Origin: Cruorifilaria tuberocauda
Taxonomy: Eukaryota > Nematoda > Chromadorea > Rhabditida > Onchocercidae
DNA length: 45,753 bases
Assembly: GCA_013365365.1 (NCBI GenBank)
Contig: JABVXU010000439.1
Coordinates: forward strand, 1-45,753
Direction of reading: 5' to 3'
The position numbers and the translations under genes are program-made. Shown piece by piece: positions 1-10,500 of this stretch. How positions within the stretch are numbered: the stretch's first letter is position 1; each line of letters opens with the position of its first letter. The notes beneath the pieces were generated by a model that was given only the letters and a program-made list of their open reading frames with translations, made no database searches and had not been told where the DNA came from.

Positions 1-248
1 CAATGAAATTTTTATTTTTGTTAACTTTTACCGCCTTATCACCAGCTTTACCCGTTTTTCATGATTAATTTTGCTTATCAATGAACATTTCATCCTTTTC
101 ATTTATTTTTTTAACTTTTAAATTCTACCTATCGCTTGCTCCTAAAGAGTATTAGCTAATTTTAGCATGGAGAGAAAGAGAAGATACCATTACAATAAGG
201 TAAAAAAATATAACTTCATACTTACCTTATATATAAAAGTTTGTTTCT

Positions 249-288
249 ATGTGTATGTGTATGTATATGTATGTGTATGTATATGTAT

Positions 289-323
<35 letters not shown>
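249..323. repeat. (TG)n / (TATG)n microsatellite
   Basis: An imperfect GTGTATG/TATATG array passes into an uninterrupted (GT)n run. It is followed by a short (AT)n run at about 370-388. It is read as tyrosine-valine-cysteine repeats in one frame, which explains the spurious open frame that crosses it. Confidence 0.95.
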
Positions 324-324
<1 letters not shown>

Positions 325-2689
325 ATGTTATTTTCCAACACTTATTTTAATGTTAATATCAATTTATGGAATATATATATATATATATGAAAATTCTCGA
401 ATAATAATGATTGATAATCAAGCAAAGACCTTTTTGATTGAGAAAGATTGAAACTTGCAATTTTGTAAGAAAAGTAATTAAAATCCAAGAAAAATTTTCA
501 AAAAAAAAAGTGGATAATTCCAAATAAATTGACAAATTATTTCATTTTTCAAAGTTTAAATCCATCTTTTCCAATCCTTTTTTATTTCACTCAATGTGTG
601 CGCAACTTCCTCTCTTCCCCGTCTCTTTCAACCCTTTTTTTTTTCTTTATATATTATGAAGAAGTTAAATAATCGGTAAGTTTGACAAAGAAAATATTCT
701 AAGCTCGAAAGATATTTGATGATATAAAACAGGCTTTCATTTATGAAAAAAAGTTATGCCATTTTTTCTCACTTTATCAAATTCCTCACTTCCAATTATA
801 GCTTTGGAAAAGTAAACAATTTTTATCGAAGAAATGAATAATCTCAAAAATTAGGTATTTCTAGTTTATATTTAATTACAAAAAATCGTTAAGTCAATTT
901 TTGTAAATTCTGATTAAGAGAAAATGCAAAAAACCATTTTTTATCATCTTTATCTTCCTTATCATGCTGTTTAGCACTATTATGATTATTATTTCAACTT
1001 AGAATGTGAATGAATATATGTCATATTTGAAATCTGAATATATGTCAATTTTAGAATTTGAAATGTTAATTAGATCTCATCAACAATAGTTATAATATGA
1101 CAATAATTCCGTCTTTTTCTGGTTCATCATTTCCTACTGTTTAGATATCCATTTGACGTGATAAGCAAAAGCGATGAGCCGGAAAAAGTATGTATACTTA
1201 ATTTCTCGTTTTATCATAACTAACGATTGAAATTATAAATGTAAAAGATTCGATAATTCTTCTTATCCTACTGTATTTTAAGAAATAATCCATTTTCAAA
1301 TCCTTAAATTATCACGGAAAATTCAATAAATTATTCCTTTCATAACATTTGCAACGGTTCTATTTCATCATAGTTAAAATTAATTTTAAATCATTAAAAT
1401 AAAATAAATACAAAATATTAAATGGAAAAATTTATTCACTTAAATATAGCTTTTTTTTAAATGTTTTTTTTTTTGTAAAGCTTCCGTTTTTATTCTTATA
1501 TTTAATTACAAAAAGTTATTATCGTTTGTAAAGCTTTGGTTTAAAATTATTTAAATTTCATATACTTTTTGATTATTATGAAAATGAGAAGAATTGATAA
1601 CGATGATATTTTATCGCCAATCATTTACATGAAAAGCTAGTCAAAACAAAAAAAGAAAAAAAAACGAAAAGCTAAATTGAAAATAATGATAATGTGAAGA
1701 TTGATAAATAAAAAATGGATGATGGAAGAGTGAAAGTGAGAAAGAAAGGGAAAGGGAATGGGAAAAATATGAAAAAAATGTGAAAAATATGAGAATAATA
1801 TGCTAATAAGTTTATTTTAAACGAATAAATAATGAGCAACAAATAAATACATTAATCATTAAAAGTATTTAAAAAGTTTCCATTTTTTTTTAACTCATCT
1901 TTTACTGCTGATATTATCAATAAAGTTGTTAATTTTCATGTAATGAGAAATGATAATGTAATTTTAAGTGATAAAAGTCTTAATATATTTCATTTCTTCT
2001 TTTGTTTGTTTTTCTTCTTCTTCTTTTCTTTCTATCTTTCTTTTTTTCTTTGAAACGATCGGTTAAAGACTGAAAATTGTTTATTTAAAGTTAATTAAGA
2101 TAGCAAATCCTAGAGAACGACGGAATGACAATTGCTGTAAAACAAAATTAAATAAAATACTGTTCAATGTCATATGCAAAACTTGAAACTTAAAACTCAA
2201 AATAACATAATTATCTGTATAATTAGCTAAAGTATGCAATAATTGATTAATTCATTAGTTAAAATTTCTGTTTGTAAAATTTTAACTTTTACTTTTTGAT
2301 TAAACAGATCTTGTTTTTTGAACGCTAATTCTTGAAATAAGGAAATAAAATGAAAGTCTTGTTAAAATCGTTTGAATTTTCAATTTTTGATTTTTCTATC
2401 ATTATTTTTTGTCAATATATTTGTATATTGGTTGAATTTAATTATTAATTGATAATAAAGTGCAATGTTAATTAGTTCAATAAATTGTCCTTTTGATTTA
2501 ATTATTAAAATAGCAAATTTATTCATACTGTGAAAAGAAAGTAATTTTGAGAATTATTGGTAAAGTTTTGTTGCCTGTTTAAACAAATCGAAAAAAAAAC
2601 GGCAAAACAAACTCGATTTTATAATTTATATGTAAAGAAATTTTTTAAATTTTACAAATTTCTCATATTCCAATTTTTTTTTTCTTCTC

Positions 2690-2880
2690 CCCCGCCCCCT
2701 CGCTCCCCGCCTCTCCGTCCTTTTCTCCAGTTTTCCAGCTGAGAAGGACGATAGGAGAGAATGGAATAGGAGAAAAGGGTATGACGGAAAGGTGATCAAC
2801 ATAGAAGGATAATAAATAGTACCGAGGAATGTAGCAGGCGGGGGAGGAGGAGTGGGAAGCATACTAACTACTGTTGTCAA
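2690..2880. other. Locally GC-rich patch, possible regulatory island
   Basis: C-rich runs (about 2690-2730) are followed by a G-rich stretch (about 2837-2860) within DNA that is otherwise mostly A and T. A GGAATGT heptamer, the core recognised by TEAD factors, sits at about 2826. No open reading frame of convincing composition is present. The contrast in base composition suggests a promoter or enhancer element or an old insertion; the function is unknown. Confidence 0.3.
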
Positions 2881-2912
2881 TTCTCTCGTGCAATCACTAT
2901 CATATCAATATC

Positions 2913-2935
2913 AATATATATATATATATATATAT
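2913..2935. repeat. (AT)n microsatellite
   Basis: A perfect AT dinucleotide run of about 23 nt, directly visible in the sequence. Confidence 0.95.
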
Positions 2936-3157
2936 CAGTGCGGGAATGATTAGTTGGTTGAGAATGTCATTCCAAGCATTCTTTAAAGTGTTGCACCTAA
3001 ATCTACCGATAGAAAGAGCGAAATCACTTTGTTTTTCCTTACTTATAGCACCTGTTCAATCCTTTTTTTTTTTCATTCTCTTCATATCATTTTAAAATTT
3101 TATTTAATTTTTTCGAACATCTCAAATTTATCAAATATGATAGTTGTTTAAACGAAT

Positions 3158-3206
3158 AATACTCTATTTATAGTGATTATATTTACAATACTCTATTTAT
3201 GGTGAT
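3158..3206. repeat. Two-copy 20-bp direct duplication
   Basis: A 20-nt unit at 3158-3177 recurs at 3187-3206 with one difference (A/G at the 15th base). The copies are 29 nt apart, so this looks like a small tandem duplication. Confidence 0.85.
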
Positions 3207-3267
3207 ATTTTTAAGTGTAAGCAAAATTAGTAATGTTATATCATTTTGTGCTTTTTGTAAAACTTAT

Positions 3268-3385
3268 AATAATGATAGCGATAACAACAATGATAATGAT
3301 AGTAGTAATAATATTAGCGATAATATTAATGATAATAATAAATAAAATCAATAATAATGATAATGATTGTAGTAATAAATGTATA
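3268..3385. repeat. Degenerate GATAAT-rich array
   Basis: A stretch of irregular TGATAAT, GATAGT and AATAAT units holds many GATA cores in about 115 nt. It is either a decayed trinucleotide array or, less likely, a cluster of GATA-factor sites. It encodes only Ile/Met/Asn-rich peptide and is not a gene. Confidence 0.6.
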
Positions 3386-4934
3386 ATTAATCAGAAAGCG
3401 TATAAGATACAACAAACTACTCAAACTTTTCATTTTGAGAGTTATACAAAAGTAACGCTTAACCGTGATAATAAAGTTAGTTATCTAGTAAGGCTTAAAT
3501 TTCAAATGATTATTTATCCTGAAAAGTTCTAGAAGTTTTTTGTTTTTAGATGGATTAACGTTGAAATATTGATATGAAGAATTTATTTGCAGCATTTTTC
3601 GAGTTTATTTCTAATTTAAATGTGACATTTCTAATGTATATAATTTTCAAACTTTCAATGGAAAAATATTTGATAAGTTGTGTAAACAAAATGTCTTTCT
3701 ATATCTATCTCTCCAGTCAATCAATCATCCTCATTTTCATGGTTCATCGTGGGATGATTCTGACATGTAATAATGATAGTGTGATAGTTAATATTTATCA
3801 TAAGCACTAAAGTTTGCCCTAGTTTTGATGGTTATCGCTGATCGTCGTGATAACGGCATGATAAGTGAGTGTCCGGCATCTGTAAATCTATCTGCAACAA
3901 AATTCGTACTATGCACAAATTTATATATATCAACACATTCAACTGTGGTTATCAAATAACATTATAAATAAAATAATCAGCTGACTAATGAAACTTTAAA
4001 TTTAATCACAATTGTATATAAATATAAATGCAGAAATATAAATAAATCAAGTAGAACTTTAAATTGATAAATATAAATAAATTCACAAAGAAACATATGC
4101 TAATAAGTACACGTACGTGTTTATTTACATTTTACACTTTTTTGCTTATCATTAACCTATAGCAATACATTATGCATCAAATATATCAAATGATTATTTT
4201 CACCTTCTGATGGAAATGCACTTTTCCGATTGTGTACTTTTTATCTGCAATTAAATTATTTTGAAATATTGAAATTGATTCGTGAATTTGATCTTTCCTA
4301 TTTTTCATTTTCTTTCATTATTCTCTCAGATATCTTCGAATTTTTGTTTATCAAAAAATTAAAAATGATAATCATTAGTTGACCTTCTTTTTATCTCATT
4401 AAAAATGTATACTTTGATATCAAGAAAGCATATATATATATCTTGCTTATCCGATTAAAAATATATCTCAATTTTTGTTTCCTGGAAATTTTCTCTTTCA
4501 TAGAGCATTTCCGGAAGAGGAAACCGGGACATATTAATACTAATCAGTTTGCATGATATGGATGAATGCTTGAATAAAATAAAAATGAGTTCAACGGTTG
4601 TGTATTATGTCATGTTATTATTACTATTATTCTTTTTCTTTTCCCCTCTTTTAAAGGTCATTCTCATTTCAGCAATGTTGACAATTTTAAACATTTTTCA
4701 CGATTGTTCCTTTGCTAATTCATTAGCAAATCCACATTGTTTATGAACTTAATTAATTAGCAAATTCATTTCATTTACGATTTTAGATAATTAATTTACA
4801 ATTATACAGTTATGATAAGAAAATAAAATTCCAAAAAATTCTATATTATTTTAGCTAATTACTTCTACTCATAATTACAATTATCGAAAAGTAAGTAAAG
4901 TTGAAAGAAAAAATCACAAACTGAAAAAAGGTAA

Positions 4935-4983
4935 AAAAAAAATCATACCTTATAAAAGTAACCTTATAAAAAAAATCATACCT
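4935..4983. repeat. Short interleaved direct repeats
   Basis: A 16-nt unit (A-run followed by TCATACCT) occurs at 4935-4950 and again at 4968-4983. CCTTATAAAA is also repeated at 4948 and 4962. It is a local duplication with no sign of coding capacity. Confidence 0.8.
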
Positions 4984-5510
4984 AATCACTGTAAGATTAA
5001 TGTGCATTTATTTAATCAATACTGGACAAATACTTTTCAAAAGAACCATTACTTTGCAATACTATTAATTTCACTTCAATTTTTAAAATTGAGATTTAAA
5101 ATTAAGAAATTAAATTGAGAAAAAAAGAGAAAAAAAGGAGGAAAAAACAACTAATTACAATTAGTGAGAAACTTTCTAAATTACCATTATAATTAACCTT
5201 CATTATCTTTTTTATCACCTTTTTATCATCATCAATTCATTTTTAACATGTTAAAGAATTTGTTAAATATATAATATATGATGAAATACAGGAGAAAAGA
5301 ATAGAGGAATAGAAAAAGATAAATTAAAATTTTCAATTTAAAAATGAACAGATGCATTGCTGATCTTTTCTACCGATTAATGTATATAATCCGATCTCAT
5401 CCTGTTCCCATTTCCTTCCAATGTCATACTTTGTTAATATCACGGAAGAGCGGGAACGGATATGGATACAGTTCAATTTTAATTTAGTTTAAGATATGAA
5501 TGAAAAACAA

Positions 5511-5512
5511 TC

Positions 5513-5544
<32 letters not shown>

Positions 5545-5670
5545 AGGGAGGAAGGAATTGATGTCTGAGTTGATCGAAATCTGAAATAGGGGATATGATA
5601 AGAGAGAGGGAGAAAGAAAAAAAGAAAAAGAGGGAGAAAGGGAGGGAGAGGGGAAAAGAGGGAGGGAATT
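5511..5670. repeat. (GA)n microsatellite and long purine-rich tract
   Basis: A (GA)n run leads into GGGAGGGAGGGAGG (5538-5551) and further GA/GGGA blocks to about 5670. The plus strand is almost all purine except for an interruption at about 5560-5600. Such strand asymmetry can favour triplex or G-quadruplex structure. On the minus strand it reads as Ser/Leu/Phe/Pro repeats, a low-complexity shadow. Confidence 0.9.
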
Positions 5671-5848
5671 GAAAGAAGAAGTGGAAATGATTGTTGTGAA
5701 AACGACATGGGAGGAAGAAGAATGATGATGGCACGAAGACTACAAACGTTCAAATACTTCAAATTTGTAAATTCCAGTTTTGCAACGATGACAATTCTCG
5801 GCCTGCATTCCATCCAACTCTTTTCTCTCTGTTTTCTCCTCAAAATGT

Positions 5849-5940
5849 CATCCATCCATCCATCCATCCATCCATCTGTCGATCTATCCATTCCATTCAT
5901 CCGATCCATCTATCCGATTCATTCATTCATTCATTCATTA
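5849..5940. repeat. (ATCC)n and (ATTC)n tetranucleotide repeats
   Basis: A run of CCAT units (about 5849-5877) is followed by a related stretch and then ATTC units (about 5917-5940). They are probably one decaying tetranucleotide locus. Confidence 0.9.
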
Positions 5941-6143
5941 TCATTCCTGTCAAATCATTTTCCGTGAAGAGAATTTACGCTTTCGCTTCCGGTAAACTAT
6001 TAGGGTCGTAAGAATCCGACTAATTTTAACCTTTCACCCTTATTAAAAGAAAAATTTTATTTATGATAATTGTTAAATTGGCAAAATTATAATTTTTATA
6101 TTTTCATTTTATCTCATTCTTATGACCTTTATTTATTATCGAC

Positions 6144-6180
6144 TATTATTATTATTATTATTATTATTATTTTTTTTTTT
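6144..6180. repeat. (ATT)n microsatellite with poly-T tail
   Basis: About nine ATT units run directly into a homopolymeric T run. Confidence 0.95.
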
Positions 6181-7470
6181 GTTAATTAAGATATCAATCT
6201 AGTATCATCAAACATGAACTTTATTTAAGATAACATTTTGATTATTTCTATTAGTTTCACTTTGTCCTATTTTTATTCCAGCTTTCCTTCATTACATCCA
6301 TTTTTAAATTATCTATGATTTTCTCATCTTAACAACTCTTTCAAATTTTTTATTAAATTAAATAATTTTTTTTTGCAAACAATTTCCTCTGAACTTTATC
6401 CTTATTTTAATTTTTCATAGTTTTCGTTTTCTTTTTTTAAACTTTTAGTTTTACGTTTTTTTCTTACCTTTTTTTTTTCGAAAAAAGTTTTTGTGAATTT
6501 TGAAAATTGTTGAGCAAAGATCAAACTGCGGCACAATTTTTCGAATTTTTGAAATGTTTGATTCATCAGGAAGAATTTATGGGAAGTGCAGCATGAAACA
6601 CAAACAATTCCGAAAAATTGAAATTTAAATTTTCCAATATTTCAAATTAGCTAATAGTTCGAGTGAATTTTATTGTCAGATGCATTTGTGATTGAAATTT
6701 ATTTCTTAATTTTGATACAAAAAGAAAAAACAAACAGATAAATAAATAATTGAAAAAAAATAATTTAATATCAAAGTCTAAATTTGCCGATTATATAACA
6801 AATGATTTATTTTGGATGATTACTACAATTTATTACAAAAATTCTTTCATTTAATTTATCCTTAAATTAATGCAATTATCATTTTTGACATATTTTATAT
6901 CTATCAACAGTAAAAAGGATTGATTCAAATAATTCAATAGTTTCGTTGAGAAAAATCCACGTACGTCAGTATTCATTATTACAACCATTCTTTTTTTCTC
7001 TCTCTCATCAAAACATCACATTTCATCGAATTCCAATAAATAGATAAGTCTGACGTGGCGCTTTTTACTGATAACAGATCTTTTGTACAACAAAATTCGA
7101 AATTTCAGTTTAACGATATGTATAGCATCGCTGAATAGTTGTATCATTTTATTAATGCAAGCATTAGTTTTTTAAAAAGAATAACAGCCTGTATTAGATA
7201 TAAATTATTAAATTTAATTTCTCTAATCTAAAATAGCCTTTCTTTTTTTAGTTAAAAAAATTACAATACTGAAAAAAACTTTTATTATTATCATACAATC
7301 AATTCGTATCAATCAGTCATTTTGTAAAGATATTTTTCTTGAATGTAATAATAAATATCTTGTATTTGAAAATATTATTGAAATTAGAATTTGAAAATTT
7401 TTTGAAATAACTTCGAATTTGTAGCATTAATAAAATATTGCTTCAAATTTAAAAGCTTTTTTTCTTGAGA

Positions 7471-7480
7471 AATTTTTCAG
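7471..7480 (+). promoter_or_regulatory. Strong splice acceptor upstream of the first coding exon
   Basis: AATTTTTCAG is a near-ideal nematode 3' splice site. It lies 47 nt before the ATG at 7528, with an in-frame TAG immediately before that ATG. It could receive a spliced leader (trans-splicing) or a distant 5' non-coding exon; the sequence cannot tell which. Confidence 0.5.
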
Positions 7481-7527
7481 GAATTTGTTTAAAAAAAAAA
7501 CGAAACGAAAAAAGAAAAACAGATTAG

Positions 7528-10500
7528 ATGCCAAATGCGATGTACAATTGTCCAATGACCCAACCACCGACATTATCAATTAACCTACCGTTAGGTAACC
7601 TAACAGTACCTGTTCGTATGTCACCATCTTATATACCACCAGCAATTATATCGCCACCAGTAACGTGTACCGTTACTTCTACATCAATCGTACCACCACC
7701 ACCATATCATGCGATAAACTTAAATAGTATACCATGTGATGGTGATATTGATGTTGTTGGAATTACTGATGTAGCTCGTGATGTACGTCTTGATGATGAT
7801 GATGGTGGTGAAGAGCAATATGATAAGGTAACATACAAACTTTTGAAATTTTCTTTTTTTTTTTTTTTTAAAAATTTTATTAATTAAAAATATTAATTAA
7901 TTAAATTTATTAATCAAAGGAGTTAAAAAAAAAGCGTATTAATTTCAGCCATTGGATTTATCGCTTAAAAAGCGTGAAATACGCTGTTTACCATCATGTT
8001 CAGCTGTTCTTAAACCTCAACCTCGACCTACCGTTATTCGAAATGGTTATGGTATATTTCCTTTTTTCATAGGTAAACAAAAAAAAAGATGTCAATTGAA
8101 AATTTAAAACTTGACTGTAATAATTTGCTTTTTCTAGATGAAATTAATTAATTGATTAATCGATTCAAAGATTGCAATGAATAGGAGAAAAGGAAATTTC
8201 ACCTTATTATTAAACTAACTATGGTGCAATCAAATATTCTCTTTTACGGTTTAATCGTACGCTTGAAAGAGGAAAAAAAATATTTTTATATTTGAAGAAA
8301 AATCGAAAATTTTTTTAAAAATCAATAATTGCTATATCTATTTATTACTGTAAATATGTAATTTTAAATTTCGAAAAATAGCTTATTTTTGTTCATTTTT
8401 TTTTTAAAAAATTATCTTGCATAAGCATACTTCCATAATTTTTTCCCGTTATTTTTACTTCTTGATATATTCTTGGTTCGTTAAACTTTTGCTAATTTAT
8501 TTTTCTTTTTTTTTTTCTTTGGAACGAAGGAAAAAAAAATTTGTTAAAGAATGGAAACAAATTTTGGTTGTAAATGTTTATGTTCTACGAGACAAATAAT
8601 GGGGCGAAAAAAAAAACTTTCCTTTTCCCATCTCTTTTTCCCTTTCTATTTCTTCAATCTCTCTCTCTTGCTTTTTCTCTCTTTATCGCTCTCTTTCTCT
8701 CTCCCTTTTCTTGTTCAAATTAATAAAAATAAAAATTCGTTTCAATAAATTAAATGTTTCAAAATATTATCAATCATTACAATCACTCATATTTTTCGTA
8801 TTTTTTTTTCTACAACACAATGCTAACTTAGCTTGTTTAAATTAAATTATTTGTATAAAAACCGGAAGATCAGTGAATTATTTCTGGAAGTGTTATGCAA
8901 TAATGGGCCATTTCCGGTTACTAGAATTTTCTCATTGCCCAAATTACATTTTTATGGAAGATAAAATGGAACATGTTGAACATTGCATTCATCATTCAAT
9001 TTCATCCATCCAAACGAAGTTTTGGAATGTATTGACTTATACTTTCCATGTTCATTTTTAAATTGATAATTAATGAGAGATAATTTGAGAGAGAGAAAGA
9101 GAGAGAAGAAAAATTGCATCCGGAAGGAAATGAATCAATCATATAGTTATATCTCGAGATTTTGATAATAAAAATCAATTAATAAATTAATACAAAATAT
9201 TATTTACAGTAATATACAAAAAACATGAAACGTGTAATTTGTGCTAGTATATAAATTACAAAAATGAAAAATTAAATTTCTCCCCCCCCCCCTTTTTTTC
9301 CCTCCTATTTTTTCCTAATTTCATAGGTTGACAGCATTTTTGGTGCATATGAAAACTTTGATTAGTATCGATGACAACTGGTATTAAGTGTAAGAAGGAA
9401 TGTCGAAATGTTCTTTTATAAAACAAAAAAGCAAAAAAAAAAAAAAAAAAAGTGTGCTGAAACATCAGATGATCGTGGTAGGTGATAATGGTGATTGGTG
9501 ATGTCGATGATGCCGATTGCATTCTTTTCTAGTTTTTTGATTTTTCAATTTAAAAAAAAAATGCCATAAAGTGATTTTGTTATATAGCAAAAAGAAATTG
9601 TCAAAAACTTCTTTCAATTGGCTCTTTTTTTTAAAACATTTTCTTTTCAAAAAAAAAAAGAAGAAATGAAAAAAGCAAGAAAAAATTAAAACTTCAATCT
9701 TGAATATTTCTCTAAATAATAATAAGTTTTATTTCATATTTTGATTATGTTTATCAAAAATAATATTTACCAATGCAAAATATAATAAATTGAACGCATT
9801 CATTATCAATATATCTTATCACTCCTTTCGTGATTTAATTTTCATTGATTAATTATAGAAAAGTTCACAAAACGAATATACATATCGAAATATTTTGAAT
9901 TTATTTTTTGATTTAAAAAAACAAGTACTTCCTGGAAAATTTCTTCATGAATTGCTTTTCTCTTACATTGCATTGATATTTTCATAGTTTTGAAAGAAGA
10001 AATTAGCAAAGAGACATTTTTTTATCAATATAGAAAAAAATATAGCACATTAAAAAAAATTTTTTTTAAAGAAATTAATTGAAATGAAATGTTTCTGAAA
10101 CCTTTTTCCACTTATATTGATCACTAGTCGTTTGTTTGTCTAAATGGAATGATATTATTATCATTAATAGTGTATCAATAGAGATTTGAAATTATTTTAA
10201 TTTTTAACTTAATTTTTTTTTTGACTCAAAATGCATTTCAAGGTTATCCAGAAATGTTCAATAAAAATTGAGTTTCTAATTTATTGCAATTTATGAATTC
10301 ATTTTTTAGTGCGACGAAATGCTGATATGCGACGATCAGCATCCTCCGTAACATCACGACCTGCTCCTGAGCCAGATGTTTCAGAGCATTTCCGGCGATC
10401 GCTTAGTGGTAAATGGCCAAGACGACAAACAAATTATGTTCATTATACACCACCATCACTTCAAACTGATGCTGACAGAAAAATTTCCGGTGATGATTTT

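Larger units (their letters stand above)
1..7480. other. Gene-poor AT-rich intergenic region with simple repeats
   Basis: I find no stretch here with protein-like composition and splice signals that I would call an exon. Short open frames exist (for example 167-451, 5511-5909 and 5707-5967), but they read through microsatellites or homopolymers and give low-complexity peptides. The region holds the repeats listed separately. A relatively GC-rich patch at about 2690-2880 contains C-rich then G-rich runs and could be an upstream promoter or a 5' exon of the downstream plus-strand gene, but nothing proves that. Unrecognised 5' non-coding exons of that gene could lie here. Confidence 0.6.

Noticed and set aside
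167..451. 94-codon open frame on the plus strand
   Set aside because: It reads through a TG/TATG microsatellite and gives Tyr-Val-Cys repeats; no splice or homology support.
3233..3532. 99-codon Ile/Met/Asn-rich open frame
   Set aside because: It is a product of the GATAAT-rich array, with no domain and biased composition.
5511..5909. 132-codon open frame on the minus strand
   Set aside because: It is the translation of GA and ATCC microsatellites (Ser/Leu/Pro and Trp-Met-Asp-Gly repeats).
5707..5967. 86-codon open frame on the plus strand
   Set aside because: The second half is tetranucleotide repeat; the first half has no recognisable domain and no flanking splice logic.
8417..8748. Two overlapping open frames within Tondu intron 2
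   Set aside because: Phe/Leu/Ser-rich translations of T-rich and CT-rich DNA, inside a well-supported intron.
2826..9030. Scattered GGAATG/CATTCC heptamers as TEAD autoregulatory sites of the Tondu gene
   Set aside because: Several occur inside ATCC/ATTC microsatellites or are expected by chance; no clustering beyond that.
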